64,000 nucleotides of DNA from Centropus unirufus (taxonomy: Eukaryota > Chordata > Aves > Cuculiformes > Centropidae), in NCBI GenBank assembly GCA_013397695.1, contig VYZI01000005.1, positions 6,747,638 through 6,811,637 on the forward strand. Reading direction: 5' to 3'. The translations under genes and the position numbers were made by a program. The notes beneath the pieces are model-generated. The model had not been told where the DNA came from. It made no database searches and saw nothing but the letters and a program-made list of their open reading frames with translations. Of this stretch, positions 37,919 through 49,115 are shown piece by piece (position 1 is the stretch's first letter; each line of letters begins with the position of its first letter).

Positions 37919-40900
37919 CTTCTAATCAGAGATAGCCATAGAAATGTGTCTTCCAACTTTGCTCTGGAAAACCATACAGCCTCTCTTATGAGATTATCCT
38001 AAGTGAATAAATACATTTGCACTTTAAAAAAAACAAGGGCTTGAAAATGTTAACATCACTGACTTAAATTTTTAATATAATAATTCAATGACTGAAAACA
38101 GGAGACTTTTGGAACCTCTTACTAAATCCATTGTACTGAACCTGTTTGCAATGCTTTTCCATTTTTTCTGCCCTTGAGTGTATTTTTCAGTAGACATGCT
38201 ATTTAATGTATCATTCTCTTCCACAAACTCCTTAGTAGAAAAAAAAAAGGTTATTAGATATTGCCTATTGTGTATAATGAAAGAAAAATTAAAATTAAAA
38301 GGAATATTGTGATTTCAACAGCCCAGTTGATGCTAAAAGTAAAAATAATCTTTTCCAAACATGGAACACATCAATTTAGGTTTAGTTAACAATAATGACA
38401 TCAATGCCATCTTGGTGCTCATCAGAATATTGAACATTTGTTGGCAGATGTCTGGCAGTACATCAGTAATTATGAATCCTCCCTGTTGTATAATTTCTAT
38501 TCAATTCACTTTTTTACTGGCATTGTACAGTTTGTAGACTCTTCAGGTATGTTCAGTTCCACAGTCTATGTGCACAAATCACAGAATAAGCCTCTAAGAT
38601 AAGGCATTTTCTAAGGTGAAATCTATGCAAGTCTAAAAATAACTCTGTGAACATATGTGCCAAAGCACTTTGAGGTAACCTTTGTTTTCTCTTAACTTAA
38701 TGTAATAAATCAAAACTGTAGAGCCAAGCACATGCTTTTGCAGCTCCTCTTGCAGTCATACATCACTTCGCAGTGCAAGAAGGAAACTACTGATATGTAT
38801 ATAATATATAATCTGTAGAAAGTGTGTATGACAGAATTTGAAAAAGGAATGTAGTATTTATAAAGAACTCAACCCCCACAGGTTTAAAAAAAAACACCAA
38901 CAACCATGCTAAAAAAAGAGATGGCCAATAGGAGAGTAACTTTCTACAGAAATTTTGTTCTACTAAAATGGCTTTAGACTTACAAATTATTGACTTATCA
39001 TTGCTAACTGTTCTTTATCTTGTGGTTTGTGTTAAAAGAGATCAAAGTCTACTCAGCAGAATTCTATCTCATAGTACCTTGAATAATATATAGACCTCAT
39101 TCACATTCTTGTGGGTTTTCTTCACAGCCAAATAATTAGTGGCTGGATCTGCTTTTATCATCTGAGGACTAAAGCACATTGGTATGAAGAAGCATTGCAC
39201 TGTTTTGGCATGCCATGTGTGCTCTGTTCAGTGGGAAAAGGTTTGTCAGGTTATCACTCATGCTTCTTAAATTGGCTCAGGCATTTAAAATGTAAAAGCA
39301 AATCGCTCATGGAAAATAAACTAAGCTTGTGACTTAAAAACCAAACAGCTATTCTACTTAACAGTGAAGGGTTATGGATGCCTAGGAAAGGCTGTTGCTG
39401 ATCATCCTAATGGAAAGACTGGAGGGACTGAAGAGACGAGGAAGCTGATATTTATACCAGTGGTAAAGTGTCATGCAGACAAACGAAGAGACCTTGAATG
39501 AAAGTTCAATACATACCCAAAGGTAACAAAGGTAACAAAGGCAGCATCCAAGCCTTCAAAGCTCCCTCATTAATGAGTATTAATAGAACTTAGAACAACA
39601 AAAAACAAGTAGCACAGGAAGAATGCTGTTTATTTTCTATTTTGTGTGTCTTGTTTCTTGGCATGGTAGAACTAAGGACCATTCATCTAAATCTGTAATC
39701 TCACGTTCTTCTGTGGGTAAGTGAAAGAACAGTCCTGTAATTTAGAGTTACACCTTTTAGCTGGTTTGCCTCAAGCCATCTTAATGAAACACTATATTCC
39801 CTTTTAAATTTCTTAAAGATAGTGTTTATTCCCAGTGTATTTTTAAAAAAATTAAGTTATTTTTATATTAGATTCTCACACTGACTCTGATTCTGGTTTA
39901 TTAGGGAGGAACTTGTGAATGAACTAGAGGTAGGTGGTAATGATTAGTAATTAGCTTCCCACCAACTGGGAGCAGCAACAACCAGACTTTTCAGGTCTGC
40001 AAGTGCAATTTACCACTGATCTGAATCATGAGGCCAGTGCCATGAAGCTAGGCTGGAGCAAAACTGGCTCATTTATTTCTGGCTTAGCAAAGTGCACAGA
40101 AAACAGAAATATCACATGGTAAGTCTGACTTTTTGCCTGTCAGTAATAACTGAAGAATGTCAGTGGAAGATAAATCATTTGCCACTAAGAACTATGACTG
40201 AAACTTCATCTTTTTTGTCCAAACTAAAACACCCCACCTAGTCTTGGGCTTGACTCTTTGTGAGCTCTGGTCAGCAAGCAAATAACTAAATATTATAAGG
40301 AAGGGAGGTTAGGTTTATTGCTCACTCGGAAAAGAAGAGTGACTTGAAGAGAGATGAGAGTGAAAAACCCTGGTGCAGCCTGCTTGACAGCACTGGTGCT
40401 GATCACAGATGAAAAAGACAAGTCATCTCTATGGGGAGTGCCAAAATTGGCAGATTTTTTCGTCTCCTATTAGAAGGTCACAATGTGGTGGGGTGATGCA
40501 TTACATACAACTACCATATGGCAACACTTGACAATGCTGCTGTAATATTTAAAAATAACACCCAAACACCATAAGACTACTGTAGATTTCAGTAATATGT
40601 GCTTTTCAATGTACTAATTTGCAATTTTCCCATCACATTTAATCTACCGAGTACATTCACTGAAAGGAGACAAGCTACACTTTTTACAACATATATTATA
40701 CAGTAAATCACTAGAAATACTTAAATATGAAATATAGAAGATAAAAAATGAAACACATATCTTTTAACAGAGCCAGTAATCCTTTTACTATAGATACTGC
40801 CAAGTATAGCAATAGACACTTGAGTATTTAATCCCTTTCGAGATAACTTTCTTAAGTTAGACTCAAATGCAGGGTGTAAAATGTTAATGCAAGTAATTCT

Positions 40901-43362
40901 GGTTTTGTTGTCTGTGAATTATTCAGATCTGAATATCTGGGATGTGCAGTCTGCAAGTTCACAGAAGAATCTTATCTAAATACTCTGACAGTCATTACTG
41001 AAGCTTTAAGGAAGTACAACGTGCTCGAGTACTATAACCCAACTGATTATGCCAACACAACTCACAGAGGAGCACTGGTACTACAAAGATCACTAAGAAT
41101 AAGGAAGTTATGTGTGATGAAGAAAGAGGTGCTTGCAAACCACAATTACATTCAGTAAAATAGATTATTGTGCAAAAGCCATAGTACTGGAGTATTCTTT
41201 CAGCTATAGTCCTCTTTGCCTAAGATGAAACAATGCTTGGAATGGCATCCAGGTATAAAAACAACTCATCCATAATCAGTCCTTTAAGAATTAGATAATA
41301 GTGCCTAGATGCTGCACAAAATAAGAGTTTAATGATCCAAAACTTGAGTTGGCACAGGAAGAAACAGTTGAGTGGGAAATAGAAGAAATATGTGTGGGAT
41401 AGGACTCTACCATTCAGTTAGCCAGTGTGTTTCACCTCTCCTGTCTTGTTCTCCTTTTGCCTTCTTGTCATTTTCCTCATGAGGAGAGTAATCTGCAACT
41501 GCATGTGTGTTGTAGTACATGACATTGCACACTGGGGTCCTGGGGCACGGATGCATGTTAAATTGAGTCCTTGTAGTAAGAGCAGAGAGTATAATAGAGA
41601 TAATAAGGGTACTAAGAGGATATGGGTGTCATCAGTTCGGATTTTTTTTATAGCTTCTTACTGTTATTTTTGTAATGTGAAGACAGGAATAATTTAACAT
41701 GTAGAGCAGAAGTGCATGTGGATGGATGGATTTCTAGGAGAAAGATGTGAAGAGGAATGAAAAGGCAGAGTGGAAGGAAATACAGAAAGTTATAAAAAAA
41801 ACACAGATACTAAGACTCTTATGTGAAAGGAAAAAACCCTGAAAATTTAAGCTAATTGTCTTCAAAACTTTTTCATATTTTTACTCAATAATAAGGACCA
41901 GTGTGCTGAGAAGGAGAACAGAAGCAAGTTGGGGAAAGATTTAAAAAAACAACAGGTGCTTTGGTCTGCTTCCATGCCTAGTATCTTAAGTTTTATTTCA
42001 AATGCAACATAACATGTGACACACTTATAAAACACTGTGGTCATAGCAACTTATCTTATAACAGGGAACAAGCTATTTGGGCTGCTCTTCAGTCCTCTGG
42101 AGGTCCTATAAATCTAGGTATTTGAGGTGGTTCAGCAGTCTGACTTCCTGTGCTCTTTATGCAGGCTAGCTGCAGTCAGCCTCGCTATAGCTGAGTTTGA
42201 CTTACGAAGAAGAAAGAATGTATTTATCTTTCAGAACAAATGAAAATCTCAGTCCTTTCAAAGGATACCAAACTGTGCATACCACTTAATGGCCTGCATC
42301 CAAGCCTGTCCCTACTTCCTTGGAAGTATGAGCACATTTTGGTTAGTCAGCAGGAGACAAAACTTCAACCTCAGAGGGCTGGAGAGACTCCAAATATGAA
42401 ATATAGGCCATTTAAACAGCATTCACTAGTCTACTAAAGTTATCTGTACACAAACATGGTTTCCACTGCAAGCTTAGCCTATTGTAAGAAATTTTCCTCT
42501 ATATTGTATACTGCATACAGGTACTGGATTCAACTACTTGATTTCTATTCCTCAGGTGTCAACATACACAAATCTCTTTATAAAGAGGTTCAGGCCAAGG
42601 TTTCTCACCTGGTTCTAATTTGTCAGTGTCTGAGATTTGTGTAATAATTACACATGGCAGCAAAAGGGGGAGAGGACATGATAAAACTGTTTCAGCATTT
42701 TTTTGTTCAGACACTAGCTTGGGTATGTTTTTTGGGGGCTCCTCATTGTACTAAGATGCTTCATCCTCTGTGCATTTATGGTTCACATAGTGATTTTATT
42801 TTGTGTTTCTCTTTGTAACTGGAAGCAGATCTTAAGGAGCAGGTTCAAGGTAAGTAAAATTATCAGAGACACATAAAGTAATTGTTTTGTTCTTCAGACT
42901 GCTTAAGAAGAGAGGCAGATACTTAAATGAGAATCTTCTTATCCAGTATTTCCTAGGACAGTGAGAGATGAAAGGAAAAGGAGATTAAAATAGACAATTC
43001 CTTTCAAAAACACTAAAAAATGCTTCAGTAGACAGTGTTATTTCATGCCACCATTACAAGTCATTTGCTAGGGTGCACGAGTGAGATAGAAGTGATTTTG
43101 GACCTGAATTTTTCCTTTTGGTGGCATCTAGTATTAAAAAATATTGCACAGCATTTGGATGTGAAAATTTTTAAGGAAACATAGAAATGTAAAAATGTTA
43201 TAAAATTGTAGTAAGGGAGTGGCAACAGGGAGAATACTAGGGGGAGGAAAGGTCATAGAAAAATGCAGTTATTATTTCCTGTTCTTTTGTTGAAGTTTAT
43301 AAGCCTTTCAAGAGGCATGACAGTAATGCATAACTTGAACTTTACTTCCTTGACTTGTCATC
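37919..43362. other. Intergenic, no gene recognised
   Basis: AT-rich unique sequence with a short 9-bp tandem repeat (AAAGGTAAC) near 39519-39541 and A-runs. Open frames up to 90 codons show no recognised domain. Confidence 0.5.
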
Positions 43363-43510
43363 TTACAAATTATGTGGTATTAAAGAAATCCCTGTGTCTA
43401 GATATATTAAACCTTGTTGGGCACCCTTGTTTTATGTCAAAGTTTCTTGATAGAGACACTCATAACATTTTCTTTCTAGGAGTGTACTTTTTTGTTTGTC
43501 TGCGTTTGCC
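43363..43510 (+). repeat. Diverged direct duplicate, copy A
   Basis: Shares with copy B (44045-44255), in the same order and orientation, the blocks GTATTAA(A/G)GAAA, TGTCTAGATATATT, CCTTGTT, TTTAT(G/C)TCAA(A/G)TTTCTT-like, ATTTTCTTTC(T/C)AG and TTGTTTGTCTGCGTTTGCC. The family is unknown. Copy A lacks a middle stretch of some 50 bp that copy B has. Confidence 0.65.
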
Positions 43511-44044
43511 TTTTTTCATTTTGCATCATACTTCTAGTACAAGATTTTCTCATGAAAATTAATGTTCAGTTGTAAGTAAGCAGAGGTCACATGGATATGG
43601 TTTAGAATGCCAATGACTTCAGTAATGCAGTGCATGATGGCCTCTAAGGACTGGCTTACTGTAGGCTGTGAGAAGGACAAGATACTAACAGCAGCCAGGA
43701 GAAGAGCAGAGGATGGAAACTTGTGTCAGGGAGTGCAGATTCTCCTCTGGATGATGAAGCATGTGCAAGTCTTCTGCAGTGTCAAGGAGAGTCCATAAAG
43801 TGTAACCTGAAAGTAACAATGCAATGTGTTTGTGTCAGGCTGAAAAAAGACTCTTCAGTGATGGCTTTGTAACTTTAATGAACTCTGTCTTCATTTGCAA
43901 AAGAAAAAAAATGTTTGTTTGACTTGACACAAATGTCATGTTGCCATTATTTGCACTGGAGCTACTACTCATGTAAGTTTCTCTGTATGCTTTGCCTATC
44001 CAACTCCATCAAAACGATATATCTCATGAAAGAAGATGCTATCA

Positions 44045-44255
44045 CCATAAAAATTATACAGTATTAAGGAAACGATCCAAATGTCTAGATATATTGGCCT
44101 TGTTAAATACCCTATTTTTATCTCAAGGTTTCTTACCACTTCATAGCTCTCCAAATATTTTTCCTATTATCCATGTATTCATAGCAACACTGATGATGTT
44201 ATTTTCTTTCCAGATATGGCCTTTTTTATTGTTCGTCTGCTTTTGCCTACTTTTT
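44045..44255 (+). repeat. Diverged direct duplicate, copy B
   Basis: Same ordered blocks as copy A, about 680 bp downstream, with an extra internal segment around 44130-44195. Either both are insertions of one unclassified interspersed repeat or the region duplicated locally. Confidence 0.65.
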
Positions 44256-47200
44256 TTTTATTTTACTTTGCCACTTGCTGTATGGCAGGGTGTGGGTGTT
44301 GCTTGCGTTCAAAACTGCCCTCAGGAAATGTGTAAATTGACTGGAGAGCAGTAGAAAGATGTTGCATCCACTCCTTACTGTAATTGAGTAAGAGAATAAG
44401 GTCACAGCTTCAACCTTGAGTGACACCTGGATCTCAGTGCTGGGGGTTGGTGCACATTCCACATGGACCGTGTAGTTCTTGGGCATTTGTATGGCTTGTG
44501 GAAACTGGCAGAGGACCAGGATGTTATTTGATCGCTCCATAAAACACATGAAGCACACTGGTACCAAAGTGGGATAAGAGCAAGGTGGTGTGTTAGCACC
44601 AAACTTAGCAAAGTTTGAGGGTCAGTATGGGCTGTTAGAGGGGAGCTGGGCCATGACTCAGGACACCTCATGCTTATCTCTGCTTTCATTGCTGATTGGC
44701 TGGGCATCTATCCCTGGCAAGTTTCTTTTCCTGCCTGTGCTGCTGCTTCGCCGGCAATTTATGTAACCTCTCTAGTAAGGATGGATTGTCATGGTACACA
44801 GTTCATTTATGCCTTGCTGGCAGGTCCTGCACTGCTGTTAGCTGTCAAAAATCCTGGAGACTTTTTAACTGTCAAGACCTTTTGTAATTCCCCAGCAGAA
44901 TATTTTGCTGTCACCATTCCTGTTTCAAGGTTTCTGCCTGCTTTTTACCATTCCCTGAGATTATCAGCTGTCTTTATTTTGAACACATACAAAGCGCCCT
45001 CACAATTTTTTTTGCTTCAGTGTTTCTCACCTGGTTTTCCTTAGTCCTCCTTTCTTGGAATAGAAATGCCCACCTCCTCAGAGGCTTTTTGTTGTGCTTC
45101 CTACCTACCCCTGTGGCTCCTTTTTGGAAGGATTATCACAATTGACTAGAAGCCTTTTGGTTAGGAAGAAAATTAAATTGATAGCCAAAGATAACAAAGA
45201 CTAAAAGGTCCTTTATATTTGTGACATAGGCTCATCCACACCCCAATGACAAAACCTACTGTGTGGGAAAAGGAGCCATGGAGTCTGAGTCAGGATAATT
45301 TGATGGGAGTTGACCCAGCTGTTAATGGGCTTCCTTGAGGAAACTTAATTTGGGCGATGGTTGCTTCCTTTCCTTGTGAAATGGAGTGTGGTGTGAAATG
45401 GAGTAGACAGAAAATAGGTAGGAAAATAAGAAAGTCGGAAAGGGTTTCAACTCCAGCTGGGGAGCCTATTTTGATTTCACTTTGAATTTTCTTCCTCTCC
45501 TTTTTTTATGTTCTCCTTACATTGCCTTGACTGTTCAGAAAAAGATTTTATTCTAGTATTGAATTATTTTACTTATCATCAACTGCAGAAGTACATAGAA
45601 GGTAAAAATAAATAAATGTGTTTAAATTTCACTGATAGCGTAAATGCTGGGGTGGGGACTATCCAATTTTTAGCAAGAACAAACTAGTTTTGAAATTTTG
45701 CTGAACTGGAAGTTTGAAAATAATTATCTTTTGCATAGATATGCAGGGTTTTGCTTTCAGGCTTTTAACACTTGATTTTAAAATGAATGGAAAGGAACTG
45801 TTGGAACAGCAAGAAACTTGTCTTAACAGCACAGCTATATGCTTGATGCAGCACTGGAGTAAGAGAATTCTTGTCTGGCTGGAAACCGTGGCTCAGTGAT
45901 TTTATCTGAAGTGGAGTACCTCAGGAAATTTTAGTTTCCAGTTATAATGACATTTATTAGCTATTCAAGTGGCTGACCTCTCCATTTCATGCTTAATACT
46001 TACTTCCTTAGAGATTGCGGGACAAAGGTGAGAAGGGTGAAGGTTTTTATTGTTGTTGTTATTAGTCTGTTTAGAGTGGAATCTGATTCTTTCCTTAGCT
46101 AATCAAATACTCTGCTGTGGCAGTTCAGGCTTCTCAGGGAACTGCATCTGATGACAACAGTGTTGTATAAATAGACAGGCAACAAAGCACCTGCAGCTTA
46201 GAAATTTGTGTTCCTGTCCCTACATTGCTTTTAGAAGTGAAAGGCAAGGAAAGACAATATGAAATACACCCATAGGATTAGAAATATGTCTGAAAATTGT
46301 TTTTCAAAATCATGTGAAAAAGTATTCTGACAGCTTGCTGACTATATGTTTAGAAGAAAGAGCAATTAATTGCATAGTATAAGGCCTTAATTGGCAGCCA
46401 TCTGAGCGAACTATTATATTTAGAGCTAACAGGTATAAATATGTCCCTCCATAGACAATTTTTTAATATACTTTCTCAGTTTTCCTCAAAAAGGTGCTGC
46501 TTATTATAGAGAACTGGCTGTGACTCCTGCAAAAGAAGAAATATGCATGTTCCTGCTTGGACCAGAAGATAATAGGAAAATGGTATCTGTGGTGCACAGG
46601 CTGGCTTTGCTCGCAGAGAAAATGCATACTTCTTTGGCTTCCAAACAGCCAGCTAACTGAAAGCACTTGTAGGAAGAAAATGGTCTTTTAACAACAGATC
46701 AGGCAAGGACAGTAAGAATTTTGCTGTCATTCTGTAGTGGTTACTAATGGAAAAATAACGGCTCCAAATAATTTTCTGAAATGTTTAGATAGAAAAAGCG
46801 TAACACAGAAGAACCTATGCACTTATTGAGGTAGTATCAGTAAAGTACACATTATTAAGATACCTGAGCTAGAGTGGTCCAAAGCTGTAATTTCTGCTCT
46901 ATGGTAAACCTGGGAGGGCTGTGTTTGAGCTGTATCTGAAGCAATCAGCAGAATTTTTGAAAGCTTTTTGAAACTTCTTCTGGTGTAATTATTTGAAGTG
47001 AAAGTATTTACCAATGTATATATAATGTGGCTTCTGAAACTTTAAAGCTGAGTTCTCAAAGTCTTTTCATTTGGGAATTAAGGTTTAAGGTTCCAAATTT
47101 CCAGTACTCCCACAGTTTGATATCACAAAGGTGAAAATCTGGGATACTCTGAACAGCAGTGGTTGCCCTAAAAGCAGACTGGGAAGCCCAAGACTACTTG

Positions 47201-48099
47201 TCTGGAACTGTCTATATTTTGTTAAAGATCAAAGGTAACTTGGATATTTTAGAAGGCATTTCAGGTTCAAGAACTTCACATTTTATAAGTGTAAAAAGAA
47301 AGGCATTTTTACTAAGGCGAGTGGGCTTTTCACAGAAGAAAATGGTTCCTATGAAGAATTCTAAAAAGCACTTTAACAAAGGTTTAATACATGGATATGG
47401 TGACGGTTTAAGGTTAATAAATGCCTTGCAAGTATTTGAAAACACTAAATGTAAATAAGGAAGAAAAAAAATAATCAAGAAAGTAGGTTATAAATAGTTT
47501 TTCCTGAAATGAAATGGAAGCTGAACACCAGCTAGGCAGCAGCACAATTTAAGAGGGGAAAAAAGAGTAATTATTATGGATGCCCAGAGAAGTATTCTGT
47601 CTCACATTAGGTCATTTACAGTGTGATGGTGATATTTTATGGCAGAACTTGTGCAGAAAGAAAAAACGAGGGCCCAAGATCAAGAAAATTGTGACCTAAT
47701 GGAGGTAGAAGCCCTTCTAAGTAGTTACACTCTGATGTACCATAAAAAAACATTAAGCAAATTAAGGCAGGTCCTGGTTTTCTGTCATTGCTTTACTGAG
47801 GATCATTAGGTAAAAATAAAATTGTTGGAATTTTCATTGGTTTGTTTTTTTGTTATAAACACTAAACAGAGAAGAATTCCGCCCTAAAATCTTAAGTCCT
47901 GAACATCATCTTGTATCAAACGGAGCTCTTTTATCCCTCCAGCTTCGTGACAAAGCCTCCAGATTGTTGTTGATCCTTATAGTTAGTGGGCTCTTGCAAT
48001 CCTCTTCCTGGATGGTGGTGATTCTTTCCTCTTGCTTGCAGTTAATTTCTGACTATGGCTGTTGTTTTCCAGGTTTTTATTAATAAATGTTTCCCAGCT
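44256..48099. other. Intergenic, no gene recognised
   Basis: Mixed-composition sequence. The 124-codon plus frame at 44670-45044 and the overlapping minus frames at 44247-44707 lie in a slightly GC-richer patch with no recognised domain. Nothing further recognised. Confidence 0.45.
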
Positions 48100-48470
48100 G
48101 GCAATGAATCATTGTGTGCTACTTTGTTCTGCTTTCAGCTGTCTCAGGGCTTGTTTATTTACTAATAAGAACAATAACAAACAGTAATTCAGGGCTTTTT
48201 CATAGTCATTGGCAAAGCACATTGTTCCAGGGTACCTTGCACCCGTGTCATAAATTAAGTCTGTAACAGACAATTAACATACATACAATGAATAATAAAA
48301 TTAGTATTTACACGGCACCAGTTTAAAAATAACAAATTTACACTCTGTGTGGATCACTAGCTTTAACAATTAGCTGAAGCTCTGAATAGGTCAATTAAAT
48401 CATTTAGCCCTTAAATCATCTAGCACTTAAGCCATTTATGGCACATAAATGACATAAGATAACACAAAAG
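48100..48470. promoter_or_regulatory. Candidate conserved noncoding element (speculative)
   Basis: An AT-rich block free of recognisable repeats, dense in homeodomain-type cores (CAATTAA, CAATTAG, TCAATTAAAT) and SOX-type ACAAT/AACAATAAC sites. The texture resembles developmental enhancers found in gene deserts. This is inference from motif density only; short motifs are expected by chance in AT-rich DNA. Confidence 0.2.
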
Positions 48471-48739
48471 ACCAGATTCAGAAAAGCTGTCCCTGTAGAG
48501 AGGCAAAAGATCATTTCTATGTTACCGCATCCTGGTTTAAATCAAACAATAGCAGGAAAGCTGAAAGTGAAAATGGACTCACATCATTAAGAATTAAGGG
48601 TTCACACAGGAACTCAGGCTAGATGAAGTCATAGATTGGCTGGAGAACTACAATAAAACTGTAGTAAAGGAAAAAAGTTTGATTTCTACCACTGACATTT
48701 ATGACTGCAAAAAAAAATTAAATGTTGTTCAACTCTACA

Positions 48740-49115
48740 GAACTCAACTTAGAGCTGGCAAGGGACCCTACTAATATTTGGAACGTGTCATTAACCCTCT
48801 AGGCTGGGCTTGGATATGGCTAGAAAGTTCTGTGCTGCTATTAGTGTGATAGGGAGAGAACAGGGAGCTGTTTCATTGTGGGAAGCTTTCACTTCCCAAA
48901 TATAGTTTGAAGAACAAATGCCACTAACAGTGGTAGGCAAAAAAACATGCTGGAATGATGACAGCTGGCAAATTTAATCACCAAGTGGTCTCTGAAAGAA
49001 TAATAGGAAGGTCTTGTATCAGGTCTATTTTAGACTTTGCGCAGGGACATTGCAGAAGGTAACCTTAGACCACCTGACCACATGTAGAGAGTTTAAATTA
49101 AATGGAAAATGAAAG
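48740..49115 (+). mobile_element. Ancient CR1-group LINE relic, endonuclease domain
   Basis: The order of blocks follows the old amniote CR1 endonuclease: ACTTAGAGCTGGCAAGGGAC and CTAATATTTGGAACGTGTCA, then ATTAGTGTGATAGGGAGAGA (48840-48859), then TTCATTGTGGGAAGCTTTCA and CTTCCCAAATATAG (the GDF-x-F-P-x-I block) and AGAACAAATGCCACTAAC ('RTNATN'). A decayed 'LDVIADGFLHQVV' region follows, and finally GGTAACCTTAGACCACCTGA (49060-49079) with CCACATG and AGAGAGTTTAAATT, matching 'GxxLGxSDHxxIxFKL'. Stops and frameshifts are present throughout. Confidence 0.7.

Noticed and set aside
44670..45044. 124-codon plus-strand open frame with hydrophobic stretches
   Set aside because: Hydrophobic residues follow from T-rich codons. 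Overlapping frames on the other strand are equally open, and no family is recognised.
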